DNA from: Spirochaetales bacterium
GTDB lineage: Bacteria; Spirochaetota; Spirochaetia; DSM-2461
Reading direction: 5' to 3'
Assembly: GCA_028533045.1 (NCBI GenBank)
Contig: JAQQAP010000029.1
Location: 62,001 to 126,000 of the forward strand
DNA length: 64,000 nucleotides
The translations under genes were made by a program, and so were the position numbers. Shown here one piece after another: positions 51,609 to 59,791 of this stretch (the first letter of the stretch is position 1; every line of letters begins with the position of its first letter). The notes under the pieces are model-generated. The model made no database searches, was not told the DNA's origin, and saw nothing but the letters and a program-made list of their open reading frames with translations.

Positions 51609-54218
51609 ATGAATACCGTCTATCCTTTTAGTAAGACAGTCTATACCGATAATGACAAGGAACTTGAACTTTGTGGTGTCCGCGGGCAGCGTCTCATGGA
51701 ACTCGCCGCCCTGGATATTCCTATTCTACCCGGTTTTATTTTACCCAATGAATCGGTTATGAGTTTGGAAGAAGATCGGGAGGATACCCTTAAACGGCTT
51801 AACGGGCAGCTTCGCGTTATGGAACCCATCGTGGAGAAGGAATTTGACAGTTCCGAGAACCCCTTGCTGGTCAAAGTTGTTGTCAGTTCAACACTCAACA
51901 TGGTTGATACCACTTCCAGTATTCATAATATTGGTCTATGCGATACCACTCTGGGCGGATTTGCCGAAAAAGTGGGGGAAGAGTTTGCCTATCATGAGTA
52001 CCGGGGTATGATTAAACGGGTTCTCCTTCTTGATAAAGAGTTGGAAGAGGATCCAAAAATCATTAAGAAGATCGATGGTTTTATCAAGGAAGCTTCCGAT
52101 GCCAAAAATATTGCTTCGATCAAAAAATTCCTGGAGAAAATCAAGACTTTCTATCCGGCCGAATTTTTTGAAAAATCGGATAAACAGCTTCTTTACGTTC
52201 TGTCCCGCTACAGAGAAGTTTTCAAGAAGAGTGAGGTCCTTAACGATTCGGCTCTTCTCATTCAGGCTATGACTTTTGGAAACTACGGCAAGGAAAGTTA
52301 CTCCGGTTTCTTTTTCTCCCGTAATATAGAAAATGGACAGGATGAGCTTTCTGGTCTCTTCTTTAAGGATTCCTTTGATGAAGTGGATTCTCAGGGGGCT
52401 GATATTCTGTCATTGAACAAGACCTATCTCAATGGTTTAATCCCGGTTGCCAAATGCCTTGAGGCTCATTATAAACAGATTCGTCGAATCAAGTTTACTG
52501 TGGAAGATGGTAAATTATGGATTATCGATCAAGCTGAAGCAACCAATAAATCGGCCATGGCAGAGATAAAGACTCTTCTGAGCCTTCATGATCAGGAGGT
52601 AATTGATGACGAGTATGTTATTAATGCCATTCGTCCTCCCCGTTTGGCCGAGATTCTCCATCCCGTGTTGAACAAAGCGTCAACGGGAAAGATCAAATCG
52701 GTGAAAGACGGACTGTCCGGGGCTATCGGTGCAGCCGTTGGCCGTGTTTATTTTACGACCGATCGGATCATAAAAGAGGCTCGTATTGCTCATCAGAGAG
52801 GTTTAGAGGATAACTTTATCCTGGCTATGCCCTCTACCTATGCGGATGATGTTAAAGGTATTGAAGTCAGTCGCGGTGTTATTGCCCGGGACGGCGGTTA
52901 CGCCTCTCATGCTCCCGTTGTGGCCCGTTCTCTTGGAAAGGTTGCCATGATCAATCCGGGGATCGAATTTAATGATGACGGTATGGTTATTGACGGCGTT
53001 CAGGTTAAAGAAGGGGATTACCTTTCTCTGGATGTCCCTTCCTATGATAAGCCTACCATATACTTTGGCAAGGTTGAATTGATTGAGCCGTCTATTGAGG
53101 AAAGCGGTCTTCTTGATTTTCTGGAAATTGTTCAGCGTCATATGGGTGATATGGATGTCCATGTTAATGCGGACCAGCCCAGAGAGGCCAAGCTGGCTAA
53201 AACTTTTGGTGCCAAGGGGCTTGGACTATGCCGGACCGAGCATATGTTCTTTGATGAGAAGAGAATCCAGATCTTCCGCTCTATGATCATCACCGATGAC
53301 GATAAGGATCGTAATGCTATTCTGAAGAAACTTCAGAAGATGCAGACCGATGACTTCTATGAGCTCTTTAAGATTATGGAAGGTATGCCGACTACTATTC
53401 GGCTTCTTGATTCTCCTCTTCATGAATTCCTTCCCCATACGAAGGAACAGATGGATGATTTTATTTCTTTCTTCCAAAAGAGTCATGCAGGTATTACGGA
53501 TAAAGAAATTCGTAATCGTTGTGATCTTTTGGGTGAGGTTAACCCCATGCTGGGGCATCGTGGTATAAGATTGGCTATTTCTATTCCAGAAATTTACCGC
53601 ATGCAGGTAACGGCCATTTTTGAGGCGGCCTATAAGCTTAGGAAAGAAGAAAATATCATTTCTAAACCGGAAATCATGATCCCAATAGTTATGTCTCCCA
53701 GTGAGCTAAAGGCTGTTCGTTACGGGAAAAAGATTGAAGGAAAAGAAATTGTAGGTATCGAGACAATAGAAGAAGAGGTTAGGGCCAAACAGGCTGTTGA
53801 TATTCTTCCCTATAAGGTTGGAACTATGGTAGAGCTGCCATCTGCTGCTATTCTCTCCGGACAGATTGCCCGATATGCGGATTTCTTTAGCTTTGGTACA
53901 AATGACCTGACCCAGACAACATTAGGTTTGTCTCGAGATGACTTTAACACCTTTTTCCCTGATTACAATGAGTTTGACTTGCTGGCAAAGAATCCCTTTG
54001 CGGCCTTGAATCCGGCCGTTCGAGAACTTGTTGCACTGGCCAGTCAGAGAGGGCGTATCGTCAGACCTGATTTGAAGTTGGGTATCTGTGGTGAACATGG
54101 AGCAGAGCCGGATAACGTTGAGTTCTTCAAGAGTGTTGGACTGAATTATGTATCATGTTCTCCCTATGGCGTGCCTATTGCCAAGCTTGCCATTGCTCGA
54201 AGCAATCTTAAAAAATAA
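51609..54218 (+). CDS. PPDK-family PEP-utilizing protein with degenerate nucleotide-binding domain
   Basis: 869 aa, the full length of pyruvate phosphate dikinase. The central phosphohistidine domain is intact (DGGYASHAPVVARSLG, His434). So is most of the C-terminal PEP/pyruvate barrel: LGLCRTEHMFF, TIRLLDSPLHEFLP, MLGHRGIRLAISIPEIY, GTMVELPSAA, FFSFGTNDLTQTTLGLSRDD and GICGEHG with catalytic Cys827. The N-terminal ATP-grasp half is divergent: the SVRSGA segment reads VKVVVSST, and the LQTR motif reads IDQAEA. ATP use is therefore doubtful. It may be a phosphotransfer protein fed by another donor, or a regulator. It follows the cfpA neighbour by 15 bp with AAGGAA before the ATG. Overlaps the converging J-domain gene by 11 bp. 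Confidence 0.85.
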   Translation: MNTVYPFSKTVYTDNDKELELCGVRGQRLMELAALDIPILPGFILPNESVMSLEEDREDTLKRLNGQLRVMEPIVEKEFDSSENPLLVKVVVSSTLNMVDTTSSIHNIGLCDTTLGGFAEKVGEEFAYHEYRGMIKRVLLLDKELEEDPKIIKKIDGFIKEASDAKNIASIKKFLEKIKTFYPAEFFEKSDKQLLYVLSRYREVFKKSEVLNDSALLIQAMTFGNYGKESYSGFFFSRNIENGQDELSGLFFKDSFDEVDSQGADILSLNKTYLNGLIPVAKCLEAHYKQIRRIKFTVEDGKLWIIDQAEATNKSAMAEIKTLLSLHDQEVIDDEYVINAIRPPRLAEILHPVLNKASTGKIKSVKDGLSGAIGAAVGRVYFTTDRIIKEARIAHQRGLEDNFILAMPSTYADDVKGIEVSRGVIARDGGYASHAPVVARSLGKVAMINPGIEFNDDGMVIDGVQVKEGDYLSLDVPSYDKPTIYFGKVELIEPSIEESGLLDFLEIVQRHMGDMDVHVNADQPREAKLAKTFGAKGLGLCRTEHMFFDEKRIQIFRSMIITDDDKDRNAILKKLQKMQTDDFYELFKIMEGMPTTIRLLDSPLHEFLPHTKEQMDDFISFFQKSHAGITDKEIRNRCDLLGEVNPMLGHRGIRLAISIPEIYRMQVTAIFEAAYKLRKEENIISKPEIMIPIVMSPSELKAVRYGKKIEGKEIVGIETIEEEVRAKQAVDILPYKVGTMVELPSAAILSGQIARYADFFSFGTNDLTQTTLGLSRDDFNTFFPDYNEFDLLAKNPFAALNPAVRELVALASQRGRIVRPDLKLGICGEHGAEPDNVEFFKSVGLNYVSCSPYGVPIAKLAIARSNLKK

Positions 54219-55011
54219 TTTTTCCGGCCCTGATCAGATCCTGAAGTTCCAAGAATGAATCTAGGAGGTTCAGTTTCTGCAGGGCCAGGTTATACCATTC
54301 GGTCTGAGGGTAGTTTTCCACAAGTAGAATGAGAAGGTGCGAGGCTCGGTAAAGAGGAGAAAGATAGTTTTCTCTTTTCTCTGGTTCTGCACTAAAATAT
54401 CCCCCAAAAGCTTTATCCATACTGGCCGCAGCTTCACTATAGGCCACATGAGTTTCTCCTCCCCGCAGAGAGAGAGGAATGTTCGGTTCAAAAGCCTGAA
54501 TATCGGAGAGAAAAAGTTCACCAAAATAGATAAGCTTTTCCCATCCCTGATCTCTGTTTGTTGGTGAGATTCTTTTCTCCATTTCTTTAAGGGCCTTATC
54601 CATAAGTCTAATAGCCCTTCTATAGTGATAGCGCCAGACTCCTTCTTGTCTGAGAGAGCGTTTAGTTAATTCGTAGTCATAATAGGTGTGTACGCCTTCA
54701 AAAAACAGGGCGGAAGCTTTTTGAAAAAAAGTAGAATCGGAGGAGTTTCGTTTTTCTTCTTTACGAGGGGGCGGAGAGGGATCTTGCCCTTTTTCTTCTT
54801 GTCCCTGGTAAGACCGATTTTCAATATGAGCCATAAGAACTTCATAGGCTTCATTGATTTCGGTCATTCTAAGGTGACACCATTCTGCCTGGGCCTGGTT
54901 TTTGTCGGGGTGGTATTTCTTTACCAGTTTTTTGAAACCCCTATCCAGTTCATCTCGGGAGAATCTATTATCCTTTATACGGTAAATTGAAAAAGCAGAA
55001 GCCAAATCCAT
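54208..55011 (-). CDS. J-domain (DnaJ-like) protein
   Basis: 267 aa. Residues 1-~65 are a J-domain with the HPD motif in KKYHPDKNQAQ, so it should stimulate an Hsp70 ATPase. It lacks the Gly/Phe and zinc-finger regions of DnaJ, making it a class III J-protein. A charged linker (QEEKGQDPSPPPRKEEKRN) leads to a ~165-residue helical domain of repeated TPR-like helices that may choose the client. A perfect TATAAT ends 6 nt before the ATG with no Shine-Dalgarno: another leaderless-type start. Placement beside cfpA and the PPDK-like gene is suggestive but unproven as a link. Confidence 0.87.
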   Translation of the reverse strand: MDLASAFSIYRIKDNRFSRDELDRGFKKLVKKYHPDKNQAQAEWCHLRMTEINEAYEVLMAHIENRSYQGQEEKGQDPSPPPRKEEKRNSSDSTFFQKASALFFEGVHTYYDYELTKRSLRQEGVWRYHYRRAIRLMDKALKEMEKRISPTNRDQGWEKLIYFGELFLSDIQAFEPNIPLSLRGGETHVAYSEAAASMDKAFGGYFSAEPEKRENYLSPLYRASHLLILLVENYPQTEWYNLALQKLNLLDSFLELQDLIRAGKIIF

Positions 55012-55017
55012 GGATAA

Positions 55018-55045
55018 ATTATAGCAGAAATGATTTTTGTTTCAT
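55018..55045 (-). promoter_or_regulatory. promoter of the J-domain gene (near-leaderless)
   Basis: On the minus strand, ATGAAA (55040-55045), 16-bp spacer and perfect TATAAT (55018-55023), 6 nt before the ATG at 55011. No ribosome-binding sequence lies in between. Confidence 0.65.
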
Positions 55046-55080
55046 ACCTTTTCCCGGAGAAGCGAAAATCTTTTTTCTCA

Positions 55081-55109
55081 TTGACAAGGCATAAGGGCTG
55101 AATTAAACT
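55081..55109 (+). promoter_or_regulatory. promoter of the 55142 gene
   Basis: Perfect TTGACA (55081-55086), 17-bp spacer, TAAACT (55104-55109), 32 nt before the ATG, which follows the site AAGGAG. Confidence 0.7.
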
Positions 55110-55141
55110 TAACATGGATTTACCAAACAAGGAGTTTAACA

Positions 55142-55711
55142 ATGGCCGAAATTAAAGACCTGTTTGAAGCTTATAAGGATGGTTCTCTTCCCCAGGACGG
55201 AGGATATGTCGTCTCTGTATTTTTTGATGAGAACTCAAATTACACACGTTTTGAAGCCATATCCTATGGAAATGTAAAGGATATATATTTAACAGAAGAA
55301 GGAATTACCTTTCAGGCGGACGGACGTAAATTGTTTGTTCTTTATGAACCCCTTTCCTATATTCAAAAGGGGATTGATCCCTGTTACCGGGACGATTTTC
55401 ACAGAATTCCCTATCGTTTTAAGGAGTTGGAACGGCATGTGACAAAACGGCAGGATCGCATTTATGTTGCTAAGGAAGCGGTGGAAACCTATACTTCCTT
55501 TACCGTATTGAATGAAACGGGATACAATGAATCCTATGTTATCTATCAAGGCGATGATGCGGGAGAAATGGTAGGCAATTTTGTTCTTATGACTCTTTGG
55601 AAAAATATGCGTATCGCCAAGGGTGATGCCCAGAGTGCTGTGGATCTCCTCAAGGAAGTCATACCTACTTGGATGACTCCCTTTGGTTTTGAAACAGAAG
55701 ATGAGGAGTAG
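55142..55711 (+). CDS. Unknown cytoplasmic protein
   Basis: 189 aa, acidic, no signal peptide or membrane segment, family not recognised. It begins MAEIKDLFEAYKDGSLPQDGGYVVSVFFDENSNYTRFEAISYGNVKDIYL and has a mixed alpha/beta pattern with a helical C-terminus (DAQSAVDLLKEVIPTWMTPFGFE). It has its own good promoter and ribosome site. The stop is 2 bp from the end of the converging MinD-like gene. Divergent from the J-domain gene. Confidence 0.75.
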   Translation: MAEIKDLFEAYKDGSLPQDGGYVVSVFFDENSNYTRFEAISYGNVKDIYLTEEGITFQADGRKLFVLYEPLSYIQKGIDPCYRDDFHRIPYRFKELERHVTKRQDRIYVAKEAVETYTSFTVLNETGYNESYVIYQGDDAGEMVGNFVLMTLWKNMRIAKGDAQSAVDLLKEVIPTWMTPFGFETEDEE

Positions 55712-55713
55712 TC

Positions 55714-56889
55714 CTACATGGACATCCTGTTAATCTGATCAATTATACCCCCCTGAGTGGCTCCGCTCAAAGCGGAGCGCCCTAAGGCTGTTTCTAATTC
55801 GTAGATACGTTTTTTCTGCTCTTCCACAAGGCGTACTAGGTTTTCTATTTCTTCCGGTGAATAACCGCCGCCTTTTTCCCGTTCCATTACAACCTGATCA
55901 TTTTCCGCTTCAATATGGGCCAATTCAAAGCTGTCCTTATAATAGTCCAGTTCCAGAGGCATTTCGGGAAATCTTTTGGAAAAGATGATCTTTTTGGCAA
56001 TCCTGTCCATCCCTTCTGCCGTAACCGCATCGGGATATTGCATAATAAAAGGAACCCGTTCCTTTAAGGCATCGCTTACCTGCTTGTCCATGAAGAGCAT
56101 TCCCAGACACTCTGCATGTATGGAAAGGCTCCGGTCGGTTAAGTCCTTAAGACTTTCTGCTATAGAGAGTTCCGAAGCGTCTTCGGCCATATTCATTATA
56201 ATCTTTGGCTGAAGGATATCCAGGAACAATTCAGCCTTTTCTACGGCTTCCGGTTCGACATGACGCAGCTCTTCGAGCATCTCCTTAAGGGGTTTTTGCT
56301 CTCCCGGATTCCTTTCCTGGAAGGCCCGGTCAAAATACTCGGTAAAAACCTCATTTTCTGCAAAAGCTCTCTGAAGAAATCGGAAGGCTACATTTTTAAG
56401 GAAGCCAAAGGCGTTCATAATAGAGGTCATGTGTGGGGTGGTAACGACAATTCCTGAGTTGGCTATAAGGAAGAAATCAATAACATTCAGGCTGGATCCT
56501 GCACCCAGGTCCAGAAGAATATAGTCGGCATCGAGCTCCACAAGGCCTTTCATGATGCGCTTTTTCTCTTCAAAGGCTATTTCTCCCAGTCCATAAACAA
56601 GTACATCTCCGGGAATGAGTGAGAGATTCTCGTAGTCCGTGGGTACCACAAGTTCTTCCATAGTAAGGCTTTTATCGGAAATGAAGTTCCCAATTCCCTT
56701 GTTGTTATTTTTAATTCCCAGCATGGTATGAAGGTTCGAGCCCCCCAAGTCCAGGTCAACCACAATTGTTTTTTTTCCGTTGACAGCTAAGAGAAGGGAC
56801 AGGTTTGTTGACAGAACACTTTTGCCTACTCCGCCTTTTCCCCCTGCTATGGGAATGATTTTTTTCTCTGAATTTTCGTTTAGGATCAT
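55714..56889 (-). CDS. MinD/ParA-family ATPase
   Basis: 391-aa P-loop ATPase of the MinD/ParA superfamily, with the deviant Walker A GGKGGVGKSVLSTNLSLLLA, switch region VDLDLGGSNLHTMLG and DYILLDLGAGSSLNVIDFFL. The C-terminal ~130 residues are an extra domain ending in a coiled coil (PEEIENLVRLVEEQKKRIYELETALGR). The start at 56889 follows GGGGAG; ten upstream in-frame codons precede that site. Members position cell-division, chemotaxis or flagellar machinery. Possible roles include FlhG-like flagellar control. No ParB, MinC or FlhF partner is adjacent. Confidence 0.87.
   Translation of the reverse strand: MILNENSEKKIIPIAGGKGGVGKSVLSTNLSLLLAVNGKKTIVVDLDLGGSNLHTMLGIKNNNKGIGNFISDKSLTMEELVVPTDYENLSLIPGDVLVYGLGEIAFEEKKRIMKGLVELDADYILLDLGAGSSLNVIDFFLIANSGIVVTTPHMTSIMNAFGFLKNVAFRFLQRAFAENEVFTEYFDRAFQERNPGEQKPLKEMLEELRHVEPEAVEKAELFLDILQPKIIMNMAEDASELSIAESLKDLTDRSLSIHAECLGMLFMDKQVSDALKERVPFIMQYPDAVTAEGMDRIAKKIIFSKRFPEMPLELDYYKDSFELAHIEAENDQVVMEREKGGGYSPEEIENLVRLVEEQKKRIYELETALGRSALSGATQGGIIDQINRMSM
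55760..55778. repeat. 8-bp hairpin in the 3' end of the MinD-like gene
   Basis: GCTCCGCT (55760-55767) and AGCGGAGC (55771-55778) with a 3-nt loop, close to the junction of two converging genes. No T-run; it might weakly terminate the plus-strand transcript or be chance. Confidence 0.5.
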
Positions 56890-56995
56890 GTAATTCTCCC
56901 CGTTTTCCCTAGCATACAACAGAACTCCTTTATAAACAACATTTCTTCTGTTCTGCGGGAATTATGAGATCTCAATCAATTGTTAGAGTCTTTAC

Positions 56996-57024
56996 TTGAT
57001 GAACAGGGCCAGAGTGTTTAGAAT
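56996..57024 (+). promoter_or_regulatory. promoter of the first adenosine deaminase gene (near-leaderless)
   Basis: TTGATG (56996-57001), 17-bp spacer, TAGAAT (57019-57024), 6 nt before the ATG at 57031. There is no Shine-Dalgarno. Confidence 0.65.
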
Positions 57025-57030
57025 TATACT

Positions 57031-58104
57031 ATGTTGGATGAGGAAAGGGTTAAGAAACTACCCAAAGTTGAGCTGCATTATCATCTGGACGGCGGTGTAC
57101 GTCCGGAAACCATCGTTGAGCTGGCCGGTGAAATAGGTATGGACTTACCGGAAACAGAACCGGGGAGACTGGCTGAATGGTTCCATCGGGGGGCGGACAG
57201 AAAAAGTTTGAGCCTCTACCTGGAAGGTTTTGCCCTGACTTGCGGTATTATGCAGACGGCCTCAGCTTTGACTCGTATTGCCCGGGAAGCTCTGGAACAA
57301 CTTAAGGAAGACGGTGTTGTCTATGGAGAGATTCGTTTTGCCCCTATTCTTCATCAGGCAAAAGGTCTGACCCTTGAAGAAATTGTCCATGCCGTTGTGG
57401 CCGGGCTAGAAGAGGGGAGAAAGAAGACCGGAGTGGAATTCGGAGTTATCCTTTGTGCCATGCGTCATCAGAGCGGAGACCTCTCTATGGAAATGGCCGA
57501 GTTGGCCGTTTCTTTTCGTGACCGGGGTGTTGTGGGGTTTGATATCGCCGGAGATGAATTCGGTCATCCTCCCAAAAGACATTTGGAGGCATTTGAATAT
57601 ATCCGCAGGAAAAACTTTAATATTACCATCCATGCGGGCGAAGCCTTTGGGGTCGAGTCCATTTGGCAGGCTATTCAGATTTGTGGAGCCCATCGTATTG
57701 GCCACGCCACTCGTTTAACCGAAGACATGACGGTTCAGGGCAAGGAAATCAAACAGATGGGGACTTTGTCCCATTTTATTCGGGATAGACGGATTCCTTT
57801 GGAAATTTGTCTTTCCTCCAATATTCAGACCGGAGCGGCTTCCTCTATTGAAGGACATCCTTTTGGTCTTTATTATAATAACAATTTTAGGGTTATGCTC
57901 TGTACGGATAATGTACTTATGAGCAATACGACTCTAACAAAAGAAATGATGCTTGCTATTGAAGCTTTCGGACTTGAATTGGATGATTTGGAAAAGCTGA
58001 CTATAAATGCGATGAAGTCCGCTTTTATTCACTATGATGAACGGCTTAAACTTATTTATGACGTGATCAAACCGGGGTACAAAGCAATCGCCGGTGAAAA
58101 ATAG
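57031..58104 (+). CDS. add: Adenosine deaminase
   Basis: 357-aa zinc enzyme converting adenosine (or deoxyadenosine) to inosine. Zinc ligands and catalytic residues: KVELHYHLDGG (HxH), ITIHAGEAFG with the catalytic Glu, the later His in HRIGHATRL, and MLCTDNVLMSNTTLTKEM where the zinc-binding Asp is present and the next residue is Asn rather than Asp. Actinobacterial ADAs, as I recall them, show a similar TDNxLMS motif. The phosphofructokinase gene follows 18 bp downstream with its own ribosome site. The mRNA appears leaderless. Confidence 0.93.
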   Translation: MLDEERVKKLPKVELHYHLDGGVRPETIVELAGEIGMDLPETEPGRLAEWFHRGADRKSLSLYLEGFALTCGIMQTASALTRIAREALEQLKEDGVVYGEIRFAPILHQAKGLTLEEIVHAVVAGLEEGRKKTGVEFGVILCAMRHQSGDLSMEMAELAVSFRDRGVVGFDIAGDEFGHPPKRHLEAFEYIRRKNFNITIHAGEAFGVESIWQAIQICGAHRIGHATRLTEDMTVQGKEIKQMGTLSHFIRDRRIPLEICLSSNIQTGAASSIEGHPFGLYYNNNFRVMLCTDNVLMSNTTLTKEMMLAIEAFGLELDDLEKLTINAMKSAFIHYDERLKLIYDVIKPGYKAIAGEK

Positions 58105-58122
58105 AATAACGGAGAAAACCTG

Positions 58123-59448
58123 ATGCTCAGAGAAAAGCACGATTTTACCATTGAAAGTTTGGGTGAGCCTAAAATTGATTCCCCCATTCCCTATTCCAAA
58201 GTTTATGGTGATTCCATTGCCAATTACGTGAAGGAGGAAGAACGGATCCTTTACGATATTGATATTGTAGATGGAAAAACCATGAAAGATCTGGAAGCGG
58301 CCGGTCTCATGGAAAAAGCCGGCCCTCGGGAGAAAATCTACTTTAATCCCAAGCACAGCCATGCGGCTATTGTCACCTGTGGTGGCCTTTGCCCGGGGCT
58401 GAATGATGTTATCCGTGCTGTTGTTCGAACCCTTTGGTACCGTTACGGTGTTGAGAGAATTACAGGTGTCCGTTATGGGTTTACCGGTTTTCTTGCCGAT
58501 TCGGACATTCCCACCATCGAACTGAATCCCCGAGTCGTTGATGATATCCATAAGATGGGCGGTACCATGCTCGGTTCTTCCCGAGGGAACGGGAAAAAAG
58601 TAGAAGAGATTGTTGATGCTCTGGAAAGAATGAATGTTAACATGCTTTTTATCGTAGGCGGTGACGGTACGCAGCGAGCATCAAATGATATCGGGGAAGA
58701 GGTTATCAGGCGTGGTCTGAAAATCTCTGTAGTGGGAATCCCAAAAACGATTGATAATGACCTTTTGTTTACGGAAAAAACCTTTGGATTCGAAACAGCT
58801 GTAGCCAAAGCGGTTGAGGCGGTTGAGGCGGCTCATGTTGAAGCACACAGTGCCAATAATGGAATTGGTCTCTTGAAGGTAATGGGGCGGGATTCAGGTT
58901 TTATTGCCGCCAGTACGGCTCTTTCCTCCAATGAGGCGAACTTTGTTTTGATTCCGGAAGTACCCTTTGACCTTCACGGAGAGAATGGTCTTTTAATACA
59001 TCTTGTTGAACGGCTTAAGCGTCGGCAGCACGCCGTAATTATTGTAGCCGAAGGGGCAGGTCAGGAATTGGTCGAAATCCCGGAAGGGGAAGATAAATCG
59101 GGTAATAAGAAGTATGGTGATATCGGCAAATATCTGGCCGAAGAGATTAAAGCTCATCTTAAAGAGACCGGAATGGACTTTGCCCTTAAGTATATTGATC
59201 CCAGTTATATCATTCGGGCTTCCGAAGCCCTCCCTTCCGATTCGCTTTACTGTGCCCGTTTGGGGGCCAATGCGGTTCATGCGGCTATGGCTGGTAAGAC
59301 CAAGTGTCTTGTAACATTGATGAATACCCAGTATGTTCACCTGCCCATTAAATTGGTTGTAGGGGGGCGGAAGAAGGTGGATCCGGAAAGTTCACTATGG
59401 CGGGATGTTTTGGAGAGTACTCACCAACCTCTCTCCATGAAAAACTAA
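58123..59448 (+). CDS. 6-phosphofructokinase, group with GGDG/PKTIDND signature
   Basis: 441-aa glycolytic kinase. An ~80-residue N-terminal extension precedes the core. Motifs: CGGLCPGLNDVIRAVV, VGGDGTQRASNDIG, GIPKTIDNDLLFTEKTFGFETAV and KVMGRDSGFIA. At the two phosphodonor-selecting sites it has Gly (GGDG, typical of ATP enzymes) and Lys (PKTIDND, typical of PPi enzymes). Plant and trypanosome ATP-dependent PFKs have this same mixture, so ATP is the more likely donor. Good site ACGGAG before the ATG. A strong terminator follows the gene. Confidence 0.92.
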   Translation: MLREKHDFTIESLGEPKIDSPIPYSKVYGDSIANYVKEEERILYDIDIVDGKTMKDLEAAGLMEKAGPREKIYFNPKHSHAAIVTCGGLCPGLNDVIRAVVRTLWYRYGVERITGVRYGFTGFLADSDIPTIELNPRVVDDIHKMGGTMLGSSRGNGKKVEEIVDALERMNVNMLFIVGGDGTQRASNDIGEEVIRRGLKISVVGIPKTIDNDLLFTEKTFGFETAVAKAVEAVEAAHVEAHSANNGIGLLKVMGRDSGFIAASTALSSNEANFVLIPEVPFDLHGENGLLIHLVERLKRRQHAVIIVAEGAGQELVEIPEGEDKSGNKKYGDIGKYLAEEIKAHLKETGMDFALKYIDPSYIIRASEALPSDSLYCARLGANAVHAAMAGKTKCLVTLMNTQYVHLPIKLVVGGRKKVDPESSLWRDVLESTHQPLSMKN

Positions 59449-59791
59449 TCTCACAGCTTCTTCTTCGCTACGAAATAAAAGGGGCGCCTCCGGGCGCTCC
59501 CTTTTTTTTCTCCGTTGCGAAGAAGCTGCCCTTCGGTCGGCAGCTTGAACCGGTACTCGTCGTTGTCTGCGGCTTTGACGTACTTTTGTACGTCTGCGCC
59601 TTGCTGCCTAGATTACCGGTCCAATCTGCTCGTGAGATTGTTACGCTTTTTTCTGGTTTGGGATTGTTGCACGCGAGGATAGGCCCGAGCCTCTGGCCCG
59701 GTCCTATCCTGACGTTTTTGCGCTGTGGTTCGGGGTTGGTAATACGCAAAGAGGTGGCCTTCGCTGTATGCTTGGCCTGTCTTTGGGCGGG
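59449..59791. other. 343-bp intergenic region with several inverted repeats
   Basis: No convincing gene. After the pfk stop there is the terminator at 59481-59509, enclosed by a longer stem (59460-59472 with 59513-59525). Further hairpins follow: AAGCTGCC/GGCAGCTT (59523-59530, 59539-59546), GACGTAC/GTACGTC with a TTTT loop (59577-59594), and AGGATAGG/CCTATCCT (59676-59683, 59703-59710). The region may encode a structured RNA. It lacks tRNA-like or tmRNA landmarks. Reading frames through it on both strands look non-coding. Confidence 0.55.
59481..59509 (+). terminator. Rho-independent terminator after phosphofructokinase gene
   Basis: GGGGCGCC (59481-59488) pairs with GGCGCTCC (59493-59500) around TCCG, with one G-U, and a run of eight T follows at 59502-59509. 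Confidence 0.92.

Noticed and set aside
57025-57030. TATACT directly before the adenosine deaminase ATG as the -10 box
   Set aside because: It would leave the ATG untranscribed and has no -35 at proper spacing; TAGAAT at 57019-57024 with TTGATG at 17 bp is the better promoter.
59449-59791. tmRNA, RNase P RNA or signal-recognition RNA in the structured intergenic region
   Set aside because: There is no tRNA-like acceptor/T-loop, no tag reading frame, and no SRP or RNase P core motif.
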